From Micromonospora tarapacensis (lineage in GTDB: Bacteria > Actinomycetota > Actinomycetes > Mycobacteriales > Micromonosporaceae): DNA of 64,000 bases. The translations under genes and the position numbers were made by a program. Shown one piece after another: positions 24,659 to 34,003 of this stretch (its first letter is position 1; every line of letters starts with the position of its first letter). The notes below the pieces were generated by a model. That model saw nothing but the letters and a program-made list of their open reading frames with translations. It did no database searches and was not told where the DNA came from. Location: assembly GCF_019697375.1 (NCBI RefSeq), contig NZ_JAHCDI010000004.1, positions 1,785,324-1,849,323 on the forward strand. Direction: 5' to 3'.

Positions 24659-27600
24659 ATGAGGTTCGCGTTGCGGCGCGTCCGGGCCACCAGCGGACTG
24701 CTGCTGGCCGCGGCCGGGGCGGCGCTGGTGGCGACCGTCGCGCTCACCGGCCTGGCCGCGTACAACCGGGACGTCGTCGACGCCGGCACCCGCAACGTGC
24801 TGGGCGCGGCCACCGCCGAGGAACGATCGATCCTGGTACGGGCCTCCGCCGGGCGCACCGCCGAGGCGCTGCGGGAGCGGGACACCGCGCTGCGGGAACG
24901 GGTGACCGCCGACCTGCGTGGACTGCCCGCCCAGGTCGCCACCGCCGGGTACGCGGCCGGCCGGCAGCTGCGCGGCGACACCGGTGACGCCGTCGCCGAC
25001 CGCACCGGCGCCACCTACGCGTCGGTGATGTTCCTCGACGACCTGCCCACCCACGCCCGACTGACCTCCGGTGCCTGGCCCGAGGCCGGGGCGCTGCCGG
25101 TGCAGACCGCCATCGCCGAGGCGGCGGCGACGACGCTGCGGGTGGGCGTCGGTGACCGCATCCCGATCACCGACGGGCTCAGTGGGCAGGTCACCGAGGT
25201 CACCGTGACGGGCGTGTTCACCCCCGTCGACCCCGACGCCGCGTACTGGCGGCTCGCGCCGGAGACCGCCACCGGGACGCTGCCGCAGGCGGCCACCTAC
25301 GGCCCGATGGCGGTCTCCCGCGACGACTTCGTCACCCGCTTCCTGGCCAACGCCTCCGCCGGCTGGCTGATCGAGCCCGACCTCGCCGGGATCAGTCCCA
25401 CGGTCCTGGACCGGCTGGGTGCCGCCGCCGCGCAGATCACCGGCGGCACCCCGGCCGAGGCCGGACTCGGTGACTCCGCGGTGACCAGCAGCGACCTGGT
25501 CGCCCTGGTGCGCCGCCTGCAACAGGCCACCCTCGCCGGTCGGTCCGCCCTGGTCACCCCGATGCTGCTGGTGGTGGTCCTCGGCGGGTACGCGCTGCTG
25601 CTGGTCGCGGTGCTGCTGACCGAGCACCGCCGCGCGGAGACCGCGCTGCTGCGGGCCCGGGGCGCGGCCCGCTGGCAACTGGCCGGGCTCACCGCCCGCG
25701 AGGCCGCCCTGGTCGTCCTGCCCGCCGCGGTCCTCGCCCCGCCGCTCGTCGTCGAGTTGCTGGGTCTCGCCGACCGGCTGCCCGGACTCGCCGCCGTCTC
25801 GCTGCGCCCGGACGCCCCGCCCGGCCCGATGCTCTGGCTGGTCGCCGGGATGGCCGCCGCCGGCTGCGCGCTGGCGATGATCGGGCCGAGCCTGCGCCGC
25901 GGCGACAGCTACGTCGCCGACCTGGCCAGCCGCTCCCGACCGAGCCGGCGCGGCATGGTGCAGCGGGCCGGGCTGGACGTCCTGCTGGTCGGTCTGGCCC
26001 TGCTCAGCTGGTACCAGCTCAGCCGGTACTCGTCGCCGCTGTCCCGCTCCCTCGGCGGCGAGTTGGGCCTGGACCCGATGCTGGCCGCCGCGCCCACGCT
26101 CGGCGTACTGGCCGGGGCGGTGCTCGCGCTGCGGCTGCTGCCACCGCTGGTCCGGCTCGCGGAACGCTGGGTGAATCGCAGGGCGTGGCCCGCCACCATG
26201 CTCGGCACCTGGCAGGCCGGCCGCCGACCGCACGCCGGCCCGGTGCTGCTGCTGGCCCTCGCGGTGGCGGTCGGCACCCTCGCCTGGTCTCTCGCCGGCA
26301 CCTCGCAACGTTCCCTGGACGACCAGGCCGCTCACCGGGTCGGCGCCGACCTGCGGTTGACCGAGAGCAACGGCTCCGCTCCCGAGGACCGGGCCGACCA
26401 ACTCGCCGCCCTGCCCGGCGCGCAGGCCGTGCTGGCGGCCTGGCGGGACACGGTGCGTCTCGGGCCGGCCGCCGAGCCGGCCACCATGCTGGCGGTGGAC
26501 GCCGGCGCCGCCGGCCAGGTGGTGCAGTTGCGGGCCGACCTGGCCGGCGGATCCACCGACCGGTTGCTCGGCGCCCTCGGCGACGAGCGGGTCGAGGCGC
26601 CGCAGACTTCCCTGCCGGCGGGTACCCGGCGGCTGACCGGGCAGCTGCGTACCCGCGTCGACGACTTCGACTCCGGCCCGCCCATCCGTCACCACGCGGT
26701 GCTCACCGACCCCGGCGGCGGCTACCGGCGGGTGGCGCTCGGCTCCACCGGCCGCGACGGCGCCGCACTGCGGTTCTCCGTCGAGCTGCCGGCCGGCGAC
26801 GGGCCGTGGCGGCTGGCCGGCTTCACCGCCGAGACCGTCGGTGGGTCGCGACTGACCTTCGACTGGCGGCTGGCCGGTCTGCGGGCCAGCCCGGACACCT
26901 CCGCCGGCACGCCGGTCGACCTGGCCGCGGACGGGCCGTGGCGGCTGGTGGACCGGGCCGGCGCCGCCACCGGGTCGACCGCGTCCGGCGGCACGCTGAC
27001 CGCCCGCTACGAACGCGACCTGCCGGCGGGCTGGTTCTCCCGCGGGACGCCCCTGCAACTGGCTGTCTCCCGGCCGGCCGGCGTGGCGCCGGTGCCGGTG
27101 GTGGCCACCCCGCGGGCCCTGGACATGCTGCATGTGGACGTCGGGACGCGGACCCGGCTGTTCCTGGGCGGTGCCGAGGTCGACGCCGCCGTGGTCGACG
27201 GCGTGACCGCCCTGCCCGGCGACGCCGAGGACGCGGCGCTGCTGGTCGACCTGCCGTCGTTGAGCACCCGGCTCTTCCACGACCACGGCATCGTCCGCTC
27301 GCCGCAGGAGTGGTGGGTCTCCGCCCGGCCCGGTGCGGCGCAGCAGGCTGCCGCGGCGGCCGCCGCGCTCGGCGGGTTGACCGTGCTGGACCGTGCGGAC
27401 GTCGCCGCCGACCTGGCCCGTGACCCGTTCGGTGTGGGAGCGCGCGGGGCGCTGTTCGCCGCCGCCCTCGCCGCGGTGCTGCTGGCCGCCGTGGGTGTCG
27501 CCGTGGACGTCAGTGCGACGGCGCGGCGACGGGCCACCGAACTCGCCGTGCTGCACACCCTCGGCGCCGGTCACCGCCTGGTGGCCCGGTCCCTGCTGGC

Positions 27601-27865
27601 CGAACAGTCGTTCCTCGCGGGCATCGGTGTGCTGGTCGGGCTGGCCGTCGGTGTCGGTGTGGCGGGGACGATGGCCCCGCTGGTCATCCTGACCCCGGCT
27701 GCCGACCGGCCCGATCCGCCGCCGCTGCTGAGCGTCGACTGGCCGCCGGTGCTGGCCACCGCCGTGGGCCTGCTGGCGCTGGCGCTGGTGTTCAGCGCGG
27801 CCGTGTCGATGGGCACCCGTCGGCGGCTGACCGCCACCCAACTCCGCATCGGGGAGGCCCGGTGA
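24659..27865 (+). CDS. FtsX/MacB-type ABC transporter permease 1
   Basis: A 1068-residue permease. It has an N-terminal transmembrane helix (LLLAAAGAALVATVALTGLA), a large extracytoplasmic domain, a first FtsX core (residues ~300-480), a second soluble domain and a C-terminal FtsX core (ALFAAALAAVLLAAVGVAVD, HTLGAGHRLVARSLLAEQ). It heads a four-gene exporter operon with a second permease and two ATPases. Proteins of this kind move lipids, peptides or drugs, or act as mechanotransmission devices; the substrate is not apparent. ATG 24659 has GAGG nearby. Its TGA overlaps a GTG that opens a 20-codon mini-frame. Confidence 0.85.
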   Translation: MRFALRRVRATSGLLLAAAGAALVATVALTGLAAYNRDVVDAGTRNVLGAATAEERSILVRASAGRTAEALRERDTALRERVTADLRGLPAQVATAGYAAGRQLRGDTGDAVADRTGATYASVMFLDDLPTHARLTSGAWPEAGALPVQTAIAEAAATTLRVGVGDRIPITDGLSGQVTEVTVTGVFTPVDPDAAYWRLAPETATGTLPQAATYGPMAVSRDDFVTRFLANASAGWLIEPDLAGISPTVLDRLGAAAAQITGGTPAEAGLGDSAVTSSDLVALVRRLQQATLAGRSALVTPMLLVVVLGGYALLLVAVLLTEHRRAETALLRARGAARWQLAGLTAREAALVVLPAAVLAPPLVVELLGLADRLPGLAAVSLRPDAPPGPMLWLVAGMAAAGCALAMIGPSLRRGDSYVADLASRSRPSRRGMVQRAGLDVLLVGLALLSWYQLSRYSSPLSRSLGGELGLDPMLAAAPTLGVLAGAVLALRLLPPLVRLAERWVNRRAWPATMLGTWQAGRRPHAGPVLLLALAVAVGTLAWSLAGTSQRSLDDQAAHRVGADLRLTESNGSAPEDRADQLAALPGAQAVLAAWRDTVRLGPAAEPATMLAVDAGAAGQVVQLRADLAGGSTDRLLGALGDERVEAPQTSLPAGTRRLTGQLRTRVDDFDSGPPIRHHAVLTDPGGGYRRVALGSTGRDGAALRFSVELPAGDGPWRLAGFTAETVGGSRLTFDWRLAGLRASPDTSAGTPVDLAADGPWRLVDRAGAATGSTASGGTLTARYERDLPAGWFSRGTPLQLAVSRPAGVAPVPVVATPRALDMLHVDVGTRTRLFLGGAEVDAAVVDGVTALPGDAEDAALLVDLPSLSTRLFHDHGIVRSPQEWWVSARPGAAQQAAAAAAALGGLTVLDRADVAADLARDPFGVGARGALFAAALAAVLLAAVGVAVDVSATARRRATELAVLHTLGAGHRLVARSLLAEQSFLAGIGVLVGLAVGVGVAGTMAPLVILTPAADRPDPPPLLSVDWPPVLATAVGLLALALVFSAAVSMGTRRRLTATQLRIGEAR

Positions 27866-27963
27866 GCGCGAGGAACGCAGCGCAGCGGAGTCCCGCAGTC
27901 GCGAACGAAAGGCCGGCCCGGTGAGCGCGAGGAACGCAGCGCAGCGGAGTCCCGCAGTCGCGA
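27856..27963 (+). repeat. 49-bp direct repeat at the permease gene joint
   Basis: Two identical 49-bp copies (27856-27904 and 27915-27963), each starting GGCCCGGTGAGCGCGAGGAA, are separated by 10 bp, giving a 59-bp period. Each copy contains a GTG start. The first GTG overlaps the stop of permease 1 and the second is the start of permease 2. I believe similar sequences recur at gene starts in Micromonospora genomes. Confidence 0.9.
27862..27924 (+). CDS. 20-codon mini-cistron between permease genes
   Basis: The first copy of the 49-bp repeat opens a frame starting VSARNAAQRSPAV and ending RPAR. Its GTG overlaps the TGA of permease 1, and its own TGA overlaps the GTG of permease 2. It therefore passes terminating ribosomes across the inserted unit. 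A functional peptide is unlikely; a coupling role is inferred. Confidence 0.4.
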   Translation: MSARNAAQRSPAVANERPAR

Positions 27964-30635
27964 GGCGGATCAGGGCGTACGGCGCCCATGTGGCGCTGCT
28001 GGCGGCGTTGGGTCTGGTGGCGGCCCTGCTGGTCACCGCCGCGCCCCGGCTGTCCAACGGGTACGCCGACCGGGGCTGCGCGCCGACGTGGCCCGGCTGC
28101 CGCACCTGGTGCGTGACCTGTCCCTCGCCGCCGAGCGGCCCGTGCCGGCCGCGGCCGGCCAGGCCGAGTTGGACCGGTACGCCGCCGCGCTGCCGCAGCC
28201 GCTGCCCGGCCTGGTGGACCGCCGGTGGTACGCCGCCTCGCTGGACGAGGAGCGGCTGCTCGCCATGGGCGACGACCCGCCGATGGACGGTGGCGCCTCG
28301 AAGATGTTCGGCCTTCGTGCCCAGACCGGCGTGGCGGAGGCGGCGGAACTGACCGCCGGGCGGTGGCCGCGCACCGGGGCGGACGGTCCGGCGGAGGTGA
28401 CGGTGTCGGCGGCGGTGGCGCAGACGCTGTCCCTGCGTACCGGCGAGCAACTGCGGTTCATCGGCCCGGACGGTACGGCGCGGGCGCGGATCGTCGGGGT
28501 GTTCGAGCCACGCGATCCCGGTGACCCGGTCTGGGACGACCTTCAGCAGGCACTGCACCCGATTCTCCCGCTGCTCGACGGTGACCCCTACATCGTGGTC
28601 GGGATCACCGACTGGGCCGGTGTGGACGCCGTCTCCGCCGCCAGCGGCGCGCCGACGGTGAGCGGTTGGCGGTACCGCCTCGACGAGCAGCGGCTGGACA
28701 CCGCGTCGGTGCCGGCCGTCACCGCGGCGGTGGCCGAGACCCGCCGCATGCGGTGGGCGGCGGAGGCGACGGTGCAGACGTCGCTGGACACCGCGCTGGC
28801 CCGCTTCGCCGGGCAGCTGTACGCCGTGCAGGCGCTGCTGGCCGTCGTGCAGGCCGGGCTGGTCGCCAGCCTGCTCGGGTTGATCCTGCTGGCCGCGCGG
28901 CTGGCCGTGCTGCGCCGCCGTGACGAGTTCGCGCTGCTGCGGGCCCGAGGCGCGTCGCTGGCCGCGATCGGCCTGCGTACCCTCGCCGAGGCCGCGCCCG
29001 TGCAACCGGTGGCCGTGCTGGTCGGCTGGCTGGCCGGCACCCGGGTGCCGGGGCGGGCCGGTGGGGTGCCCTGGCTGGTGCTGCTGCTGGCGGTGCTCAC
29101 CGTCGCCGTGGTTCCGGTGCTGGCCGTGCTCTCGCAGCGGCGGGTCGGGACGGTCGCCGGGCGCACGGACGTGGCGCGGCAGCGCCCGTCGGTGCGGCGG
29201 CTGACCGTCGAGGTGGGCGTGCTGGTGCTGGCGGGTCTGGGTGTGGTGCTGTTGCGGCGCCGGGGCCTCGACCCGGCCGAGGGTGTCGACGCGTACCTCA
29301 GCTCGGTGCCCGTGCTGGTCGCGGTCGCCGCCGCGCTGGTGGCGGTGCGGCTGTTGCCATGGCCGCTGCGGCTGGCCGGCCGGCTGGCCGTGCGGGCCCG
29401 GGGAGCGTTGCTGTTCCTCGGTGTGGCCCGCGCCGGGCGGGGTGCGCCGGTGTCGCTGGGTCCGCTGGCCGTGCTGATCGTCGCGGTCAGCACGGGCGTC
29501 TTCGGTGGGGTGGTCGCCACCACGGTCAGCGCGGCGCGGGACCGGGCCGCGACCCTGACCGTGCCGGCGGACGCCTGGCTGACCGGGTACACCTTCTCCC
29601 CCGACGCCGCCGACGCCCTGACCCGGGTGTCCGGGGTGGAGGCGGTGGCTCGGGTGTGGGTGGGCTCCAACCGGCGGCTGGTGCCGGCGGCGGGGGCGCC
29701 GTCGCGGCAGATCGGCACGGCCCGGGTGCTGGTCGTCGACGCGCCGGCCTTCGCCGAGGTGGTGGCGCGCAGCGGCGTCGACGTGAATGTGCCGGCCACG
29801 TTGCGCGCCGCCGCCCGGGGCGACGGGCCGGTGCCGGCGGTGGTGTCGGCGAAGGTGGCGACGCAGGCCGGCGACCGGGCCGCGGTCGACGTGCAGGGCC
29901 GGCTGTACGAGTTCCACGTCGCTGGTGTGGCCGACGCCTTTCCCGGGGTGGGGCTGGGCACGGAACGGTTCGTGGTGCTGCCGTGGCAGGCGCTGCCCGA
30001 GTACGAGTACACGCCGATCGTCCCGAACCGGTATCTACTCGCCGGCGACGACATCGACCAGGCGCAGCTGCTCGGGGTCGCCGACGAGACGCAGCGGCAG
30101 CGGCAGTCCGCGGTGCTCGGCGTGCCGGTGACCCGGACGCAGCTGCCGGCGGAGTTGCAGACCTGGCGGGCGTACCGCGAGGGGTTGGATCGCACCGGGG
30201 CCAACGACGTGCTGACGCTGGCGTTCACCGCCGGCGCGGTCGGCGGTGCCGCGCTGGCCGTGCTGGCCGTCGGCTTCGCGGTGGTCGCCGACGCCGCCGG
30301 GCGGGGCCGGATGCTGGTCCCGGCTGCGCACGCTGGGTCTGTCCGCCGGCAGTGGCCGCCGGCTGCTGGTCTACGAGCTGGTACCGCTGGTGGTGGTCGC
30401 GGCGCTGACCGGCGCGGCGGTGGGGGCGGCCCTGCCCTGGGTCCTGGGCTCCACCCTGGGATTGTCCGCGTTCGCGCCGGACGTGCCGGTCGGCTACCAC
30501 CTCGATCCGCTGATCGTGGCGTCGGTGTTGGGGCTGGTGGTGCTGGGCCTGGTGACGGGGCTGGCGGTGGAGAACCTGTCGAACCGGCGGATGCGCCTCG
30601 GTGAGGTGCTGCGGCTGGGAGAGGAGAACGCATGA
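27921..30635 (+). CDS. FtsX/MacB-type ABC transporter permease 2, two frame breaks
   Basis: A permease of about 905 residues parallel to permease 1: N-terminal helix (AYGAHVALLAALGLVAALLV), extracytoplasmic domain, first FtsX core (AVQALLAVVQAGLVASLLGL), second domain and a C-terminal core (YELVPLVVVAALTGAAVGAA). One missing G in the run at 28072-28075 separates the first ~50 codons. One extra base near 30314-30321 separates the last ~105 codons, which should read MLSRLRTLGLSAG. Both are probably sequence errors. The start is the GTG of the second 49-bp repeat copy, so the first residues (SARNAAQRSPAVA) are repeat-encoded. Confidence 0.75.
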
Positions 30636-30661
30636 CCGAGCGAAGCGGAGTGCCGTCATGA
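30632..30661 (+). CDS. Nine-codon mini-cistron before the ATPase gene
   Basis: A frame encoding MTERSGVPS. Its ATG overlaps the TGA of permease 2 and its TGA overlaps the ATG of the ATPase gene, both as ATGA. It occupies the same structural place as the mini-frame at 27862 but has a different sequence (GAGCGAAGCGGAGTG). A coupling role is inferred. Confidence 0.4.
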   Translation: MTERSGVPS

Positions 30662-31626
30662 CCGTCGTCCGGGACGTACCGGATCTCGCGACCCTGCAAC
30701 GGCGGGCGGCGGACCGAGCCGCCGCCCGCGCCGGCGGCGCGGACCGGTTGCGTGGGCACATCGTCTGCGACGCACTGGTGCGGATCTTCACCACCGAGGG
30801 CGTGGAGGTCGTCGCGTTGCAGGGCCTCGACCTGGTCGTCGACCGGGGTGAGCTGCTGGCCATCGTGGGTGCGTCCGGGTCCGGCAAGTCCACCGTGCTG
30901 AACATCCTGTCCGGGCTGGACACGCCGACGGCGGGGATCGCCCGGGTGGCCGGCTACGACCTGCTGACCATGTCGGCCCGTAAGCGCCTGCGGTACCGGC
31001 GGCACACCGTCGGGTTCGTGTGGCAGCAGACCGGACGCAACCTGTTGCCGTACCTGAGCGCCCGGGAGAACGTGGAACTGCCGATGCGGCTGTCCCGGCG
31101 GGGTGGCCGGTCCGGGCGGCGGCGGGCCACCGAGCTGCTGGAGATGGTCGGCGTCGGCTACTGCGCGGACCGCCGGCCGGGCCAGATGAGCGGCGGCGAG
31201 CAGCAGCGGTGCGCCGTCGCGGTGGCCGTGGCCAACGACCCGGAGGTGCTCTTCGCCGACGAGCCGACCGGTGAGCTGGACGAGGCGACGGCCGCGGAGG
31301 TGTTCGCCGCGCTGCGCACCATCAATGCCGAGTTGGGGGTGACCGTCGTGGTGGTCACCCACGACCCGCAGGTCGCCTCCCAGGTCCGGCGGACCGTCGC
31401 GATCCGCGACGGCCGCACCGCCTCGGAGGTGCACCGCACCGCGCGGGTCGGCGTCGACGGCGTCGAGGAACTGGTCACCGAGGAGTACGCGGTGCTGGAC
31501 CGGGCCGGACGGATGCAGTTGCCGGCCGGCTTCGTCGACGCGCTGGCGCTGCGGGATCGGGTGCGGCTGACCCTTGAGCCGGATCACGTCCAGGTCCGCT
31601 CCGGCGACGAGAGGGGTAACCGGTGA
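30658..31626 (+). CDS. ABC transporter ATPase 1 with C-terminal extension
   Basis: A 322-residue ATPase of the LolD/MacB class: Walker A GASGSGKST, Q-loop FVWQQTGRNLL, signature MSGGEQQRCAVA, Walker B VLFADEPTGELD and the switch histidine in VVVVTHDP. After the nucleotide domain about 75 extra residues (ELVTEEYAVLDRAGRMQLP, ALRDRVRLTLEPDHVQV) form a small domain often seen in actinomycete exporter ATPases. The segment after the signature, AVAVAVAND, replaces the usual AIARALAND. It is translated from an ATG coupled to the preceding mini-frame. Confidence 0.88.
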   Translation: MTVVRDVPDLATLQRRAADRAAARAGGADRLRGHIVCDALVRIFTTEGVEVVALQGLDLVVDRGELLAIVGASGSGKSTVLNILSGLDTPTAGIARVAGYDLLTMSARKRLRYRRHTVGFVWQQTGRNLLPYLSARENVELPMRLSRRGGRSGRRRATELLEMVGVGYCADRRPGQMSGGEQQRCAVAVAVANDPEVLFADEPTGELDEATAAEVFAALRTINAELGVTVVVVTHDPQVASQVRRTVAIRDGRTASEVHRTARVGVDGVEELVTEEYAVLDRAGRMQLPAGFVDALALRDRVRLTLEPDHVQVRSGDERGNR

Positions 31627-32324
31627 GCGAGCACGATCTGATCCGGGTCGAGGGGCTCAGCCGCGACTACGGCAGCGGCGAGCGGGTGGTCCACGCGGTG
31701 CGGGACGTGTCGTTGCGCGCCGGGCGGGGTGAGCTGGTCGCGGTGCGGGGGCGCTCGGGCGCGGGCAAGACCACCCTGTTGAACCTCATCGGCGGGTTGG
31801 ACCGGCCCACCTCGGGGCGGGTGTGGGTGGCCGGCCAGGAGATCACCGCGGCCGGCGAGAAGGATCTGCTGCGGCTGCGCCGGGACACCGTCGGGTTCGT
31901 CTTCCAGTCCTTCGGGCTGATCCCGATCCTGTCGGCGGCGGAGAACGTCGGGGTGCCGATGCGGTTGGCGAAGGTGCCGGCCGCGCGGCGCGAGGAGCGG
32001 GTGTCGGTCCTGCTGGAACTGGTCGGGTTGGGGGCGCACGCCGCGCAACGACCGTACGAGATGTCCGGCGGGCAGCAGCAGCGGGTGGCGATCGCCCGCG
32101 CGTTGGCCAACGATCCGGCGTTGTTGATCGCCGACGAGCCGACCGGCCAGCTGGACTCGGAGACCGGCCGCGCGGTGATGGACCTGCTGCGGGCGCTGGT
32201 GCGTGCCCGGGGAATGACCGCGCTGGTCGCCACGCACGACCCGACGCTGGTGGAGCTGGCCGACCGGGTGCTGGTCCTGCGTGACGGCCGGCTGGTCGAG
32301 TCGACCGAGCCGGCACCCGTGTGA
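31623..32324 (+). CDS. ABC transporter ATPase 2
   Basis: A 233-residue ATPase with Walker A GRSGAGKTT (residues 43-51), Q-loop FQSFGLIPILSA, canonical signature MSGGQQQRVAIARALAND, Walker B LLIADEPTGQLD and ALVATHDP. It has no C-terminal extension, unlike ATPase 1. Its GTG overlaps the stop of ATPase 1 by 4 bp. Two different ATPases for two permeases suggest either a heterodimeric exporter or two machines made together. Confidence 0.9.
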   Translation: MSEHDLIRVEGLSRDYGSGERVVHAVRDVSLRAGRGELVAVRGRSGAGKTTLLNLIGGLDRPTSGRVWVAGQEITAAGEKDLLRLRRDTVGFVFQSFGLIPILSAAENVGVPMRLAKVPAARREERVSVLLELVGLGAHAAQRPYEMSGGQQQRVAIARALANDPALLIADEPTGQLDSETGRAVMDLLRALVRARGMTALVATHDPTLVELADRVLVLRDGRLVESTEPAPV

Positions 32325-32840
32325 TCAGTACGGATCGCCGCAGACCCGCCAGCCGCCGTCCTCCCGCACCACCGACAGGTCCCGTTGCTCGGTGTCGCCG
32401 GTGTCGCGGGTCAGCCGCACGGTGACCTCGCCGTGCGGCTGACCGCCGCGGGTCGCCACCGACACGTCCACGATCTCGTAGTCGCGCACCACCGGCGGGG
32501 TGCGTACCCAGCTGGTGAAGCCGAGCTGGCTCCACCGGGTGCGCGCGTCGGCGCAGAGGCGCTCGTACGCGCTGTCGGTGTCACCCGCGGTGACCTCCCG
32601 CAGGAACCCTTCCGCGGTCTCCCGGACCGGGCCGGCGGCCCGGGTGACGAGTTGCACGTTCCAGGCACCCAGCCCGGCGATCCCGACGCAGCACAGCGCC
32701 GTCGCCGCCGCGGCGACGGCGAGTCCGGTCCGCGCCGGATGGCGTCGCCGGGCCGGTCTGCTCCACGGTTGTGCAGCGCCCACACCATTCGACGGTAGAG
32801 AATCGGCCGCTCCGGCGGGCGGAAAGCCGGCCGGGCGCAC
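32325..32840 (-). CDS. Membrane-anchored small protein, DUF4878-like fold
   Basis: 171 residues: a basic, proline-rich cytoplasmic start, one hydrophobic span (LAVAAAATALCCVGIAGLGA) and an extracytoplasmic domain of about 110 residues. That domain begins ETAEGFLREVTAGDTDSAYE and ends with YEIVDVSVATRGGQPHGEVT and GGWRVCGDPY. This pattern matches the NTF2-like/DUF4878 lipoprotein-like proteins common in actinomycetes; the function is unknown. The stop lies directly next to the stop of the convergent ATPase gene. Confidence 0.65.
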   Translation of the reverse strand: MRPAGFPPAGAADSLPSNGVGAAQPWSRPARRRHPARTGLAVAAAATALCCVGIAGLGAWNVQLVTRAAGPVRETAEGFLREVTAGDTDSAYERLCADARTRWSQLGFTSWVRTPPVVRDYEIVDVSVATRGGQPHGEVTVRLTRDTGDTEQRDLSVVREDGGWRVCGDPY

Positions 32841-32925
32841 CGGCCCGGTGCGCCCGAGGCCGGGCGGCTCGGCTGCGCCGGCCGGCCACGGCCTCGTCTC
32901 CGTCCCGGTCGGGGCCGGCCGCGGG

Positions 32926-33351
32926 TCAGCCCTTGATCTGCCGGCGGCCGTCGCCGGTCGCGCTGATGGTCACCCGGCGGGGCTTGGCCCGCTCGGCCAC
33001 CGGGATCCGCAGCGTCAACACACCGTTGTCGTAGCCGGCTTCGAGCTTGTCGGTGTCGAGGGTGTCGCCGAGGAAGAGCTGCCGGCTGAACACGCCCATC
33101 GGGCGTTCGGCGGCGACGAGCTCGACGGTCTCGCCGGCGGGGCGGCGACGCTCGGCGCGGACGGTGAGCACGTTGCGCTGCACCGTGCAGTCGATGCTCT
33201 CCGGGTCGACGCCGGGCAGGTCGAACGCCGCGTAGAAGTGGTCGCCGTCGCGGTAGGCGTCCATGTGCATGACGGCCGGACGGCTGGTGGTGCCGAAGAA
33301 CTGCTCGGCGAGCCGGTCGATCTCACGGAACGGGTCGGTGCGCATCAGCAT
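32926..33351 (-). CDS. Small heat shock protein, Hsp20 family
   Basis: A ~141-residue alpha-crystallin-type chaperone. It begins MLMRTDPFREIDRLAEQFF, has the ACD core (DGDHFYAAFDLPGVDPESID, NVLTVRAERR, GVFSRQLFLGDTLDTDKLEA) and the closing NGVLTLRIPVAERAKPRRV. ATG 33351 has GAGGAGG 9 bp upstream; a longer frame to 33408 would run into the regulatory region. It holds denaturing proteins in solution under stress. A HAIR-like inverted repeat lies 38 bp upstream. Confidence 0.9.
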   Translation of the reverse strand: MLMRTDPFREIDRLAEQFFGTTSRPAVMHMDAYRDGDHFYAAFDLPGVDPESIDCTVQRNVLTVRAERRRPAGETVELVAAERPMGVFSRQLFLGDTLDTDKLEAGYDNGVLTLRIPVAERAKPRRVTISATGDGRRQIKG

Positions 33352-33388
33352 CTCGTGCCTCCTCGGTTCTCCTGGCCGAAGGTTCCTA

Positions 33389-33409
33389 GTTGAGCCTGGT
33401 GGACTCAAC
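33389..33409 (-). promoter_or_regulatory. HAIR-like operator of hsp20
   Basis: On the minus strand GTTGAGT-N7-GCTCAAC, close to the HspR-associated inverted repeat CTTGAGT-N7-ACTCAAG. It lies about 40 bp before the hsp20 start. HspR (not in this window) would repress at normal temperature. Confidence 0.7.
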
Positions 33410-33517
33410 TTCCACTTCAGTATTTAGCGCTCGCACCGCCGTGCCGTCAACCCGGTCGCGGGTGACGTGGGCGACACCGGTTTCCGCAGCCGGGTGCCGG
33501 TGTCGCCCACGCCGGCG

Positions 33518-33940
33518 TCAGCGGTCGCGCCTCGGCATCAGGGCGATCAGCGCGGCGGGCACCGCCAGGTGCATCGCACCCAGTGCGACCTTGGCGCCGC
33601 CCGTCGCGTCGACCTGGAAGAGCGGAACGAACGACAACAGGGCAACCGCCACCGCCAGTGCGATCCAGACGACCGTGGCCCGGCGGCCGACGAATCGCTC
33701 CATCAGGGCGAGGGCCGCCCAGCCGAGCAGTGCCGAGCCGAGCGAGAAGGCGACCACCGGGACGAGGTTGACGACCGCCTCCGGCTGCCCCGGGCTGCGC
33801 ACGGCATAGTCGACGCCGCCGAGCGCGCCGATGATCCAGATCACCACACAGGACGCGGCGGCGACGAGCACGCCGACGGCGCGGCGGCGGCGCGGCGAGG
33901 TGGTGCTGCTGACGGGTTGCGCGGTAGTGCTCACGGCCAC
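33518..33940 (-). CDS. Four-span membrane protein (DUF6069-like)
   Basis: A 140-residue protein with a short basic N-terminus and four hydrophobic segments: VGVLVAAASCVVIWIIGAL, VVAFSLGSALLGWAALALME, VVWIALAVAVALLSFVPLF and LAVPAALIALM. It resembles the small actinomycete DUF6069 membrane family. The function is unknown. It is followed on the same strand by a ~110 bp gap and the hsp20 regulatory region. A MarR gene sits 63 bp upstream on the same strand. Confidence 0.7.
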   Translation of the reverse strand: MAVSTTAQPVSSTTSPRRRRAVGVLVAAASCVVIWIIGALGGVDYAVRSPGQPEAVVNLVPVVAFSLGSALLGWAALALMERFVGRRATVVWIALAVAVALLSFVPLFQVDATGGAKVALGAMHLAVPAALIALMPRRDR

Positions 33941-34003
33941 TCCTCAGGCGGGGGGACACCAACGGCCCGACCGTAACAGATTATCTCGTACGGGACTATA
34001 TTT

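Noticed and set aside
27856..27963. The 49-bp direct repeat as target-site duplication of an insertion sequence
   Set aside because: It is far too long for a target duplication and only 10 bp lie between the copies; there is no transposase or terminal inverted repeat.
24410..29917. A minus-strand open frame of 1835 codons opposite the ABC permeases
   Set aside because: It is the antisense shadow of two real permeases in GC-rich DNA; its product is low-complexity Gly/Arg/Gln-rich sequence with no domain.
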